From contig OZ252020.1 of assembly GCA_965247505.1 (NCBI GenBank), positions 2,542,001 to 2,606,000 of the forward strand: a stretch of 64,000 bases of DNA. Direction: 5' to 3'. Under the pieces are notes generated by a model. That model worked only from the letters and a program-made list of their open reading frames with translations, had not been told where the DNA came from and did not search any database. Positions within the stretch are counted from its first letter, which is position 1, and every line of letters begins with the position of its first letter. Origin of the DNA: CAIYRG01 sp965247505. Lineage in GTDB: Bacteria > Pseudomonadota > Alphaproteobacteria > Micropepsales > Micropepsaceae. Position numbers and translations under genes: made by a program. Shown piece after piece: positions 1 to 7,578 of this stretch.

Positions 1-126
1 GCCCACGACGACCGTCCGACCTTTTGGGTGCGATGGGAGATGAGGCGGCACACAAGCCATAGGGTCGACGGCGAGAAGCGCAGCGTTAAACAAACCTTCG
101 AGAAAGTGCTGTGGATTCGTGCTCAA
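1..126 (-). CDS. Glycerate 2-kinase (MOFRL/DUF4147 type), N-terminal fragment cut by window edge
   Basis: Only the first 42 codons are in the window. The reading frame starts at a TTG (126-124) that overlaps the TGA stop of the upstream gene, so the two genes are probably translationally coupled. The peptide starts MSTNPQHFLEGLFNAALLAV and runs on to a segment ending KGRTVVVG, which resembles the N-terminus of glycerate 2-kinases / hydroxypyruvate reductases of the TtuD type. Such enzymes phosphorylate D-glycerate to 2-phosphoglycerate in the cytoplasm. The upstream gene looks like a tartronate semialdehyde reductase, the step that makes glycerate, which supports the call. The assignment rests on a short piece and on context. 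Confidence 0.6.
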   Translation of the reverse strand, partial: MSTNPQHFLEGLFNAALLAVDPMACVPPHLPSHPKGRTVVVG

Positions 127-1022
127 CTCTTTGCGGCCAATGAACCCAATTCGTGATTGGCAAGACCCTCGAGAACTTTAAGAATAGCGGAATCGTCAAG
201 CGCCCCGTCTCCGGCGGCCAGCGCGGCATTGAACATCTCCTGGCACAGGGCCGTGTGGGGCAGGGACATCTGCAGCCGTTTCGCGCCATCCAGTGCGATC
301 GCCAAGTCTTTGTGATGAAGCTCCAGTTTAAACCCAGGCGTAAATGTGTGACTGAGCATACGCAACGCGTGCACTTCTAAAATACGCGAGCCCGCAAACC
401 CGCCCATCAGCGCTTCTCGCACCTTGGCCGGGTCTGCCCCAGCTTTGGAAGCAAAGAGGAGCGCTTCCGAAATTGCCGCAAGTGTCAGCGCAACAATGAT
501 TTGGTTTGCAACCTTCGCCGTCTGTCCGGCACCGTTTTCGCCGATGCGCGTGATCGATTTCCCCATGATCGCGAAAAACGGTTCTATCTTCTTAAATGTC
601 TCCTCCGGCCCGCCGACCATGATCGTCAGCGTTCCGGCTTTGGCGCCGATATCACCACCTGAAACCGGCGCGTCGAGATAGGAACAACCGAGCTTTTCGA
701 TCCGCGCTGCAAAATCGCGCGTCGCAATGGGTGAGATCGAACTCATATCGACAATGATTTTTCCCGGAGACAGACCGGCAGCGACACTGTCTGCGCCGAA
801 TAGCACCTCTTCCACATCCGGCGTGTCGGAAACAATTGCAAAAACGATCTCGGATTTCTCCGCGACTTCTTTTCGCGACTCGCAGGCAATACCGCCTAGA
901 TCAAGAAGCTCTTGCGGTACGCCGCTTCTGTTGTGAAGAAAAGCGCGGTGTCCAGCATCGATCAGGCGCCCCGCCATGGGATGGCCCATCAGGCCAAGTC
1001 CGATAAATCCAATGTCCGTCAT
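123..1022 (-). CDS. 2-hydroxy-3-oxopropionate (tartronate semialdehyde) reductase-like, beta-hydroxyacid dehydrogenase family
   Basis: A 299-residue protein of the 3-hydroxyisobutyrate / 6-phosphogluconate dehydrogenase superfamily. It has an N-terminal Rossmann motif GFIGLGLMG (residues 5-13), the substrate-loop motif DAPVSGG (117-123) and the catalytic lysine region GQTAKVANQ with Lys170. The C-terminal part (HTALCQEMFNAALA..., ending ...GLANHEL) resembles tartronate semialdehyde reductases (GarR/GlxR) more than 3-hydroxyisobutyrate dehydrogenases. The family uses NAD(P)H to reduce tartronate semialdehyde to glycerate in the cytoplasm. The next gene downstream starts with a glycerate-kinase-like sequence, which fits. 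3-hydroxyisobutyrate dehydrogenase or another beta-hydroxyacid specificity cannot be excluded. Length is normal for the family. Confidence 0.8.
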   Translation of the reverse strand: MTDIGFIGLGLMGHPMAGRLIDAGHRAFLHNRSGVPQELLDLGGIACESRKEVAEKSEIVFAIVSDTPDVEEVLFGADSVAAGLSPGKIIVDMSSISPIATRDFAARIEKLGCSYLDAPVSGGDIGAKAGTLTIMVGGPEETFKKIEPFFAIMGKSITRIGENGAGQTAKVANQIIVALTLAAISEALLFASKAGADPAKVREALMGGFAGSRILEVHALRMLSHTFTPGFKLELHHKDLAIALDGAKRLQMSLPHTALCQEMFNAALAAGDGALDDSAILKVLEGLANHELGSLAAKS

Positions 1023-1045
1023 TCTGTCTGCTCCTCAGACCAGAT

Positions 1046-2182
1046 TCATATCTGGTGTACCAAGCGAATTTCCTGTCCAAGCCGCGCAGACTCCAGAACG
1101 GCTGCGCAAATCTCCAAGATGGCCGCGCCCCAGTGACCTGTGTGGACCACGCCCCCTTCCCCACTGATCGCATTTGCAAACTCTTCCAGCACCAAATATC
1201 TGGGCGATATATTGCCTTCCAGCTTAACTTCCTCCCGGCCCTTGTCGGTGTAAATGATTAGGCCATCAGGCGATTGCCTCATTTCCCCACCCGCGCAGCT
1301 GACAATCGTCAAACCGAAATGCGGTTGATGCGGTGCGCGGTCTGGAATGGCGTTTATGGCGCGGTCTTGCTTTCTTCGACGCTCCGCTTCTTCGTCACCT
1401 GGATTTTGAGCCTTTTGGTGCGGGCGGGCTTGGGTTTCCACAGAGCCCCATTCACCAATGCCGCCGGTGAGTTCCGTGGACAAAAAGCGCCCATAGCCAT
1501 TGTAAATGGCGGTTCCCACCGCTCCTCCGCTAAATTTAAGCATTGCCACTTGAGCGCCAATAGTTGGGCGCAAAGGGTCCCAGTCAAATGTCGTAGCGGA
1601 CACCGATTCCACCGGCGCACCCACGAGATAGCGCATGATATCGAATTGATGCGATCCCTGCCGGAAAGTAACGCTGCCGCCTAATTCCGGCTGCAGCTCG
1701 GCAGCGCGACGCGGGCGATAGACCCAATCGCTATAGCACCAGTTATGAATCATCCGGATCTCGCCTAGGCGACCCGAAGAAATAATTTCCCGCATGGAAT
1801 GTATGGGTAAATCATGACTATGCGAGTGTCCCACGATCAGCGAAAGTCCAGCCGCGTCGGCGGCTTGGGCCATCTCCAACGCATCGGACACGCTTGTCGC
1901 AACCGGCTTCTCAACCAACACATGCTTTCCCGCCGCGAGAGATGTGAGCACATGATCGTGGTGTAAATCGGTTGGCGTAGCGATATAGACAGCGTCAAGC
2001 GATTCATCGGCCAGCATCTCATTCAGATCGCCATGCGACTGAATACCAAGTTCACCAAGCGACTCGCGTGCTTTGGGCGAGATATCGCATGCTGCCGCGA
2101 GATCGAATTTAGGATGCGCAGATATTGCCGGTAGGAATGCTCGCTCCGCTGCGCCCAAGCCAACAAGACCAATTCTGATCAA
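1046..2182 (-). CDS. Gfo/Idh/MocA family NAD(P)-dependent oxidoreductase
   Basis: A 378-residue protein with an N-terminal nucleotide-binding fold (IGLVGLG, residues 4-10) and the family signature EKPVA (91-95), whose Lys92 is the conserved catalytic or cofactor-positioning lysine. The start is TTG, preceded by GAGG at about 8 nt. Members oxidise or reduce sugars, inositols or dihydrodiols in the cytoplasm; some act as dihydrodiol dehydrogenases after Rieske dioxygenases, which is possible here because a Rieske gene lies just upstream. A highly charged stretch (about residues 245-275, rich in Q, R, K and E) interrupts the C-terminal substrate domain, where many family members are shorter. The substrate cannot be read from the sequence. 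Confidence 0.85.
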   Translation of the reverse strand: MIRIGLVGLGAAERAFLPAISAHPKFDLAAACDISPKARESLGELGIQSHGDLNEMLADESLDAVYIATPTDLHHDHVLTSLAAGKHVLVEKPVATSVSDALEMAQAADAAGLSLIVGHSHSHDLPIHSMREIISSGRLGEIRMIHNWCYSDWVYRPRRAAELQPELGGSVTFRQGSHQFDIMRYLVGAPVESVSATTFDWDPLRPTIGAQVAMLKFSGGAVGTAIYNGYGRFLSTELTGGIGEWGSVETQARPHQKAQNPGDEEAERRRKQDRAINAIPDRAPHQPHFGLTIVSCAGGEMRQSPDGLIIYTDKGREEVKLEGNISPRYLVLEEFANAISGEGGVVHTGHWGAAILEICAAVLESARLGQEIRLVHQI

Positions 2183-2195
2183 AACGGATTCCTCA

Positions 2196-2285
2196 CCAAC
2201 TTGTTGGGGACCAACTTGTTGGGGACCAAATTGTCGGGGGCCAAAGTGCCAGGGGTCAAAGTGCCAGAGCTCAAATTGCCAAGTG
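2196..2285. repeat. Six tandem 15-bp units between the Rieske and Gfo/Idh/MocA genes
   Basis: Six consecutive 15-bp units (2196-2210, 2211-2225, 2226-2240, 2241-2255, 2256-2270, 2271-2285). The first two are identical (CCAACTTGTTGGGGA) and later units diverge progressively. Each unit is five codons long, so a minus-strand frame through it reads pentapeptides such as DNLVP and NKLVP. It sits in the 132-bp gap between the Rieske stop and the TTG start of the next gene, so it lies within the likely operon transcript. Confidence 0.85.
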
Positions 2286-2314
2286 CGGATATGTCATTCG
2301 CCGAAGTTGATGTC

Positions 2315-3592
2315 TTAGGCTTGAGATCTAACCTTATCTTGCGCTTGCGCGGGTTCATATAACTCAACCAAATCATCTAAGATTGGCGCGTAACGCACAT
2401 GGGTGCGCGCCAACCAGCTCCTCATGCCTTCACTATTGTGATGCTTCTTACGTTCATTGGGAAGATCGATCCGCTGATTGTTAGCCTCGTCGCGGATCGT
2501 CATTATGGGATCCTCACCTGCCTCGACTTTTTCCATCTCCCGAAAAAGCATGCGCCGATATATGGCGACACCCTGATCGGACGAACCCAAATTCTCGCGC
2601 GTCCTGTCGGCTATTTCTCCCTGAGAAATCCAGGCCATCATGTCCTGTCCATCGACATTATCTACAATATGCTCACCGTTCTCGTCCCAGATAGGGACCT
2701 CATAGGTATGCACTTTATCTGTCAGATGGGCCGGCACGCTTGCACCGCGGGGCGGCACATAAGCCGTGTACCAAATGTGTAGCGTGTGGGTGTCGTCCAC
2801 CGGCACTCTAATTTGGAAGGCATAATACCGAGAATTCTCATCACCGTTTCCAACGGAAAGGATGTTCGGAAACACGATTGGGTGGCCTATTTGCCAGTCG
2901 TCCGAATCCTCCGACTGGCCGGCCAGCAAACGATGCTTGGTAATGCCATATTCAAATTCCTTGAAGGCAATTTTTAGATGCGGAGCGCTGATCGCAACTT
3001 TAACACCCTCTTTTTCCTTCACGAATTCGTAAAGGTGACCGTGGAGCCATTCGGTGTGTACTGGGTCCAGTGAATTTTCCATGGCTTGAAGCCAGTTAAT
3101 TGGAAGCATCGTACGGCCCACCATTCGGATACAGCCGTCTTCGACAAAACCGTCTAACCGCGGAAGCAGCGGAACAGGTTCCGGCCCCATATAGGCGAAG
3201 ATTAATCCACCAAGTTCCTGAACCTTGTAAGCCCTCGCTTTGACGTTTTGATGAAAGGATCTGTTGCCAAGCGGGTTTGGTTGCTCAAGACACGCGCCGT
3301 CACGGCCAAACACCCATCCGTGATACGCGCAGCGTATCCCTTCATCGGTTGGGATGCCGTTCACCAGCGATGCGCGCCGATGGGGACAATGACGCTCCAA
3401 AAGCCCCAGCTTCGAGCTACGATCGCGGAAAAGCACTAGATCTTCGCCTAAGAGCCTTATGGGTATGGCCCATTTCTCTTTTAAGTCGTCAACAACGGCG
3501 ATTGGATGCCAATAGCGGCGCATGAGATTCCCGGCTTGGGTTCCGGGGCCGATTCTCGTCAGTGCAATATTTTGCTCGTGTGTAACCGTCAC
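2315..3592 (-). CDS. Rieske [2Fe-2S] aromatic-ring oxygenase, alpha (oxygenase) subunit, phthalate-dioxygenase-like
   Basis: About 425 residues. The Rieske motif is C-P-H followed 17 residues later by C-A-Y-H-G-W (Cys69, His71, Cys88, His91, counted from the GTG start). The mononuclear iron site is visible as ENSLDPVHTEWLHGH, with the His and Asp ligands expected for this superfamily. The N-terminus (LTRIGPGT, then NLMRRYWHP) matches the phthalate 4,5-dioxygenase / vanillate demethylase-like group. The GTG at 3592 is preferred because AGAAGGGG lies 6 nt upstream; an in-frame start at 3628 adds 12 residues. The enzyme would hydroxylate or O-demethylate an aromatic or related substrate with electrons from a reductase that is not in the window. 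It heads the minus-strand cluster and diverges from a MarR gene. Confidence 0.88.
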   Translation of the reverse strand: MTVTHEQNIALTRIGPGTQAGNLMRRYWHPIAVVDDLKEKWAIPIRLLGEDLVLFRDRSSKLGLLERHCPHRRASLVNGIPTDEGIRCAYHGWVFGRDGACLEQPNPLGNRSFHQNVKARAYKVQELGGLIFAYMGPEPVPLLPRLDGFVEDGCIRMVGRTMLPINWLQAMENSLDPVHTEWLHGHLYEFVKEKEGVKVAISAPHLKIAFKEFEYGITKHRLLAGQSEDSDDWQIGHPIVFPNILSVGNGDENSRYYAFQIRVPVDDTHTLHIWYTAYVPPRGASVPAHLTDKVHTYEVPIWDENGEHIVDNVDGQDMMAWISQGEIADRTRENLGSSDQGVAIYRRMLFREMEKVEAGEDPIMTIRDEANNQRIDLPNERKKHHNSEGMRSWLARTHVRYAPILDDLVELYEPAQAQDKVRSQA

Positions 3593-3686
3593 CGCACGCC
3601 CCTTCTTAAAGTCCTCACGCCCTACCACAGCCTAAGTATCCGACGATTTGCCCTCGCCCCGGACTATTGTGATGCGCATAAGAATA

Positions 3687-3704
3687 TTGTTATGTGATTA
3701 ACAA
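3687..3704. promoter_or_regulatory. Candidate MarR operator in the divergent intergenic region
   Basis: A perfect inverted repeat with arms TTGTTA and TAACAA and a 6-nt spacer, between the Rieske and marR starts. MarR proteins usually bind palindromes of about this size that overlap their own promoter and that of the divergent target. The match to this protein is inferred from position only. Confidence 0.45.
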
Positions 3705-3758
3705 AATCACGTGCTCCGGGTCAAGGCTAGGCCGGGTTTGGATGGAGCAATGAATTAA

Positions 3759-4277
3759 TTGGCCGGTGAAAAAAGAGGCTGCCTCTCTCAAATGCCACAT
3801 GCGCGCCGCAGCCAAAGGCAAACCGTCGAATCCAAACAATTCGACAGAGCCGCCCACCTTCTCAAACTGGCAAGCAAAACCACCGCTCGCGCGATGCAGG
3901 ATCGGCTGGCGCAATATTCGGTGGCCTACGGCCATTGGACGTTCTTGCGAATATTGTGGCGCGAGGAAGGTCTAAGCGTAACGGAGCTCAGCAAAAGGGC
4001 CAGTGTCGCCAAGCCGGCAACCGTTACAGCAATCCGTTCGATGGAGGATCTTGGTTATGTCCGCCGTAGGAAAAAAGGTACAAACCAAAAAAACATCTAC
4101 ATTGATCTCACGGCGAACGGTCGGGCATTGGAAAAAATCTTAGTCACGCTGGCATTAGAGGTGAATGAATTAGCGATGCGCGGAATAAGTAAGGCGAACC
4201 AAAAAATCTTCAAAGAGGCTTTGACTTCGGTCATTCACAATCTTGAATCCGAATCCGAGCTACCGCCAAGCAAATAA
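3759..4277 (+). CDS. MarR family transcriptional regulator
   Basis: Up to 172 residues. The core (about 28-150) has MarR topology: helices carrying RAAHLLKLASKTTARAMQ, then a winged helix-turn-helix with LSVTELSKRASVAKPATVTA as recognition region, followed by the wing (GYVRRRKKGTNQKNIYIDLT) and C-terminal dimerisation helices. The first in-frame start is TTG 3759; ATG 3792 is an equally plausible start and neither has a strong ribosome-binding site. It diverges from the Rieske gene across a short gap with a palindrome, so it probably represses that cluster and responds to an aromatic ligand, as many MarR proteins do. The ligand is unknown. Confidence 0.85.
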   Translation: MAGEKRGCLSQMPHARRSQRQTVESKQFDRAAHLLKLASKTTARAMQDRLAQYSVAYGHWTFLRILWREEGLSVTELSKRASVAKPATVTAIRSMEDLGYVRRRKKGTNQKNIYIDLTANGRALEKILVTLALEVNELAMRGISKANQKIFKEALTSVIHNLESESELPPSK

Positions 4278-4455
4278 AATATGCATGGTGTTTTATCTGG
4301 GTTTAAGACCGCCAGCTACCGCCCGCACTGTACCGAACTCGGATTTCTTAGCTCAGGCGCAAGCTGTGCGCTTGGCGCCGAAGCGGACATGGCGCTTCGC
4401 TCTGCAGAAATGGATTGCTCATCAGGAATACCGTCTCAGGCAGTCGACACAATTT

Positions 4456-4575
4456 TTAGAAGGGCGAGGAAAAGAGTAGTGCGTCGTAAGCCATACCGAG
4501 ACAGACATAGCCCGCAATCAACGCTATCGCGAAGACGAGTCGCGCAAGTGACCCTTTAGTGCCGTTTAATTGCAT
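4456..4575 (-). CDS. Small single-pass membrane protein (39 aa)
   Basis: Too short for usual gene callers. ATG at 4575 is preceded by AAGGAG at good spacing, and the frame encodes MQLNGTKGSLARLVFAIALI followed by AGYVCLGMAYDALLFSSPF and a TAA. Residues 11-30 form one hydrophobic helix. It is the last gene of a four-gene minus-strand cluster whose other members are all membrane proteins, including another tiny one starting MQL. It may be an accessory subunit of the larger membrane protein. I do not recognise a family. Confidence 0.6.
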   Translation of the reverse strand: MQLNGTKGSLARLVFAIALIAGYVCLGMAYDALLFSSPF

Positions 4576-4629
4576 CGCTAAATACTCCTTGGCGTCGCGA
4601 GCCTCAGCTCACAATCAAACGCGTCTCGT

Positions 4630-5115
4630 TCAGGCAGTGTATAATTGACCAACATAGGCGGTGAGCCGCCCCATGATTAGAACGCCCGCCCAAAAAAGCG
4701 CCGCGACAGTGGCAAACCTTATGCCGTTGGCCGAGACGCTGTTCGTCTCCTGCCAGCCCTCCGCTTCGCGCTTCAAGATTATCTGAAGATAAAGGGTGGC
4801 CGCTATACCGGCGACAACCAGGCCAAGCTTCCACTGGAAAAGGCCGTCACCCAAATAGCGTGCAGGCTTAGTCAGAAACAAGGAAAAGCCGCTCAACGCC
4901 TGGACCACGACGCCGATCCAGATGAGTGGAATGAGCCTCTGCATCAAAGTATAGGGAAGCGGGCGGAAGGTCCCCAACATTCGCAAGGCAATGATGACAA
5001 TGATGCCGATGACAATTGCGTTCCCAAACGCATGGATGGTCAGCATGATCGCCCATCCATAAATCGATTCTAGAATCCAAATTGCGTAGGGTGTATTGCC
5101 CAGCCATTCGAGCAT
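4630..5115 (-). CDS. Multi-pass membrane protein (161 aa), related to the C-terminal third of the 467-aa neighbour
   Basis: Hydropathy shows about four transmembrane helices. The layout (a WI-x-E-S-I-YGWA opening, then TIHAFGNAIVIG, LRMLGTFRPLPY, QRLIPLIWIGVVVQALSGF, a KL-x-L-V segment and a final G-V-LIMGRL-x-AY) parallels residues of about 320-467 of the larger protein (LHFFGYSLLFG, LRILGLWKFLPY, HRVLPLAFFGFLINVFSGM, ..., GVIMGGRLLPYL). The two are therefore paralogous modules. It resembles uncharacterised membrane proteins that may belong to the DUF6644 group, an assignment from memory. Conserved His and Arg in the helices would allow haem or quinone binding, but this is not shown. Confidence 0.75.
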   Translation of the reverse strand: MLEWLGNTPYAIWILESIYGWAIMLTIHAFGNAIVIGIIVIIALRMLGTFRPLPYTLMQRLIPLIWIGVVVQALSGFSLFLTKPARYLGDGLFQWKLGLVVAGIAATLYLQIILKREAEGWQETNSVSANGIRFATVAALFWAGVLIMGRLTAYVGQLYTA

Positions 5116-5156
5116 TGTTCACATTCCTCGATTGTTATGTTCCAAATCCAGATCTG

Positions 5157-5261
5157 TTAGTGATCGCCCTTATCCGCAGCGTTGTTCAACATAAAAATTC
5201 CGGCGAATATCGCACCGAGTGCGACGACCGCGAAGGCGACGACCAAAAGCAGCAATTGCAT
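5157..5261 (-). CDS. Small single-pass membrane protein (34 aa)
   Basis: ATG at 5261 preceded by GGAGG at 7-8 nt. The frame encodes MQLLLLVVAFAVVALGAIFA followed by GIFMLNNAADKGDH and TAA. Residues 3-24 form one strongly hydrophobic helix. It lies between the 467-aa and 161-aa membrane genes on the same strand with short gaps, so it is almost certainly cotranscribed with them. Tiny membrane subunits of this kind often stabilise respiratory or transport complexes, but no function can be assigned. Confidence 0.68.
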   Translation of the reverse strand: MQLLLLVVAFAVVALGAIFAGIFMLNNAADKGDH

Positions 5262-5276
5262 ATGTAAGGCCTCCGA

Positions 5277-6680
5277 TTACAGATAGGGTAGCAGGCGTCC
5301 GCCCATGATTACGCCGGTCCAAGCCGCGAGAATTAGAATAGACGTCAGTTTAGCGCTGATCGCGGCATCGTCGCCCGCCTTTAAACTCCAAAGGTGGCTC
5401 GACGTGGTGTAGTAAAGTGCCGCCACGCCGCCGATGGCGAGAAACGCGACCTTGGGCGCAAATGTCGTATTGTTCACATAGCGATAGGTGTCGGCCAACA
5501 ATATAAGCATGCCGCTGAATACGTTTATCAGAAATCCAAAGAAGGCGAGCGGAAGCACGCGATGGACGGACGAATAGGGTAGGAATTTCCAAAGACCCAA
5601 AATACGCAGCGTAATAAACAGCACCGAGCCGAATAAAAGCGAATAGCCGAAGAAATGCAGCGTCTGCCAGGGCACGAACCAGGTGATGTTATTGATCGCC
5701 GTTTCGATGGCGGGGCTCCAGAAACCGGTAATGGCATCTTCGGGAAAGACATCCGATGCCGAGCGTATTTCGGGGTGACTAATAAGGCCGCCGCGATGCC
5801 CGGTTTCCGCCATGATGCCTAATGTGATCAGCGCAGAGCCCAAAACGACATAAAGGGCGCGATTGCAAAAACGCTCGACATGCCGGTAGCGCCATAGCTC
5901 CATCCAGGCCAAACCGCCGGTGATGGCCAGGCCGAAAAGCGTCAACAACGCCATGTCACGATGGGCATTAATCGCGCTTGCGGAAAACTCAGGAATCGGC
6001 GGCAAGGTCAGCGCCCACATGGATGCCGCGCCCGTGACATAAGTCGGAGCGCCCAGAACAGCGCAGATTGCGAAAATCGCTAGCCCAATTCGTTTTAACG
6101 TGTCGTCATCTTTTAGAAGCGCCGTGATGAAAAGCGCTAGACCAATCACAAACCCAGCTGTTGGGAAGTGATTTAAAATCATATGGACATGCGACCAGCT
6201 TTGCGGAGTTCCACCGGATTCAAAATCCGGACTAAGTTCGATGTGATTAATTTCCCAACCATTTAGTCCGACCAACGCCATCAAAGCGAGCGTAGCGACC
6301 GCCAAGCCCAGAACGACAAGAAGGATTTGGTTGGAGAGCTGCCCACCGCGCCGAATACGCCAGATCTCATAGGCGCTCGCGACGCCCGTGGCGACCAATA
6401 TGGCAAGCGCCACCAATCCCCAATTGTAATGCGTGTCCATCATGGCCTGAGAAATATCAGGGACGGTGGAAAGCGCCGTCATCGAGCCGAGGCCGCTGAC
6501 ATAGGTCGGAATAGCCAATAGCCCCAGAACACCAAAAAGTACCAGGCAAATCCGTTTGGTCAGCTCGCTATTGGTGATGAGCCCGGTGAGATAAGCGCCG
6601 AGAACAAATACAAGCCCGATAGATGGAAATATGCTGACCAGAAGATGAAGATGCGACCAAGATGCCGGAATAATATGCAT
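5277..6680 (-). CDS. Large polytopic membrane protein (467 aa) with an internal duplication plus a fused third module
   Basis: Three parts are visible. Residues about 7-150 and 160-300 are tandem copies: both open with SWSH-x-H, continue with a TM helix and a K/L-R-I-x-L-x-x-F segment, then a P-TYV-(S/T)-G motif, a conserved H in a D/A-H-x-(N/D) segment, and close with a W-(R/E)-(I/L)-WR motif. Residues about 315-467 form a third module paralogous to the 161-aa protein downstream. Conserved histidines at the membrane faces suggest haem or metal binding. The gene diverges from the molybdenum hydroxylase genes and heads the cluster 6680 to 4456. A role as membrane electron acceptor for the neighbouring hydroxylase is inference. 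Confidence 0.75.
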   Translation of the reverse strand: MHIIPASWSHLHLLVSIFPSIGLVFVLGAYLTGLITNSELTKRICLVLFGVLGLLAIPTYVSGLGSMTALSTVPDISQAMMDTHYNWGLVALAILVATGVASAYEIWRIRRGGQLSNQILLVVLGLAVATLALMALVGLNGWEINHIELSPDFESGGTPQSWSHVHMILNHFPTAGFVIGLALFITALLKDDDTLKRIGLAIFAICAVLGAPTYVTGAASMWALTLPPIPEFSASAINAHRDMALLTLFGLAITGGLAWMELWRYRHVERFCNRALYVVLGSALITLGIMAETGHRGGLISHPEIRSASDVFPEDAITGFWSPAIETAINNITWFVPWQTLHFFGYSLLFGSVLFITLRILGLWKFLPYSSVHRVLPLAFFGFLINVFSGMLILLADTYRYVNNTTFAPKVAFLAIGGVAALYYTTSSHLWSLKAGDDAAISAKLTSILILAAWTGVIMGGRLLPYL

Positions 6681-7104
6681 GAAGCCCCCGAGCCCGATTG
6701 ACGCCGGACCGTCTTATTGAAGTGCGCAGTGTAGAATATCGGGTCGATATTGGTGCCCGGTCAACGGAATTATTGTCTCGGAGCTGGGAATGTGGGCTTG
6801 CGGGAGACAATTGAGCGCCCGGCGTAATAGGTCATGGATGCTTCCTGCCATATGCAGGCATTGCCCTGGTGAGTTGTGGCGACCGCAAAGTACCGCGGTC
6901 TCAGTATAATGGTGGCGGGAGAAATCAGCGCGGCTTCAGCGCGTTGGGGAAGACGGAATTGTCGGTTCGTGGATCGCGAGCATCCAGCCTCTTGCGATCT
7001 TGCTGTTGGCCGGGGCGACAAACGCTCAAAGCGGCGTAGAGATGCCCCAGCCCTTCTGCTAGGATAAAGGCGCCCAAGAATTAGTCGGTTAGCGGGGGAA
7101 CGCT
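6681..7104. other. Divergent intergenic region (424 bp)
   Basis: Lies between the minus-strand membrane cluster and the plus-strand molybdenum hydroxylase genes. It must contain both promoters. Short open frames exist on both strands, but none has a convincing ribosome-binding site or protein-like composition. I see no clear repeat, terminator or recognisable operator. Confidence 0.5.
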
Positions 7105-7578
7105 ATGGCAATTGATCTCAACGTGAATGGGGTTCAGCATTCAGTCGATGTAGCGCCGTATACGCCGCTGCTCTGGGTGATCCGGGATCACTTTAAGCTG
7201 AAAGGGACCAAATTCAGCTGCGGCATCGCCCAATGCGGCGCCTGCACGCTGCATATCGATGGTCAACCAGCGCGCTCCTGCAGCGTTCCGGTCTCGGCCG
7301 CGGCAGGCAAGGCCGTGACCACGATCGAAGGCGTATCAGCCGATGGTTTGAATGCCGTGCAAGAGGCATGGGTCGAGCTCGACGTCCCGCAATGTGGCTA
7401 CTGCCAATCGGGTCAAATCATGAGCGCGGTCGCATTGCTTCGCAGACACCCAAATCCGAGTGATGCGGATATCGACGCCGGGATGACCAATGCATGCCGC
7501 TGCGCAACCTATTACCGCATCCGCCAGGCAATCCATTTGGCTGCCTCAAAGATTTCCGCGGAAGGGGGGACGCTGTGA
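7105..7578 (+). CDS. (2Fe-2S)-binding subunit of a molybdenum hydroxylase, IorA-like
   Basis: 157 residues, the normal length for the small iron-sulfur subunit of the xanthine oxidase family. The plant-ferredoxin-type cluster is ligated by Cys39, 44, 47 and 59 (SCGIAQCGACTLHIDG...SC). The second [2Fe-2S] cluster uses Cys97, Cys100 (CGYC) and Cys131, Cys133 (NACRC). It passes electrons from the molybdopterin subunit to an acceptor. The stop overlaps the ATG of the large subunit (TGATG arrangement), so the two are coupled. The two-subunit layout without an FAD subunit is typical of isoquinoline 1-oxidoreductase-like enzymes, which often hand electrons to cytochromes. The substrate is unknown. 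Confidence 0.93.
   Translation: MAIDLNVNGVQHSVDVAPYTPLLWVIRDHFKLKGTKFSCGIAQCGACTLHIDGQPARSCSVPVSAAAGKAVTTIEGVSADGLNAVQEAWVELDVPQCGYCQSGQIMSAVALLRRHPNPSDADIDAGMTNACRCATYYRIRQAIHLAASKISAEGGTL

Noticed and set aside
2196..2285. Possible CRISPR array
   Set aside because: Units are 15 bp in direct contact with no spacers, and no cas genes are nearby.
2179..2376. 65-codon minus-strand frame with pentapeptide-like units
   Set aside because: It overlaps the end of the Rieske gene and reads mostly the repeat array; no ribosome-binding site or fold is evident.
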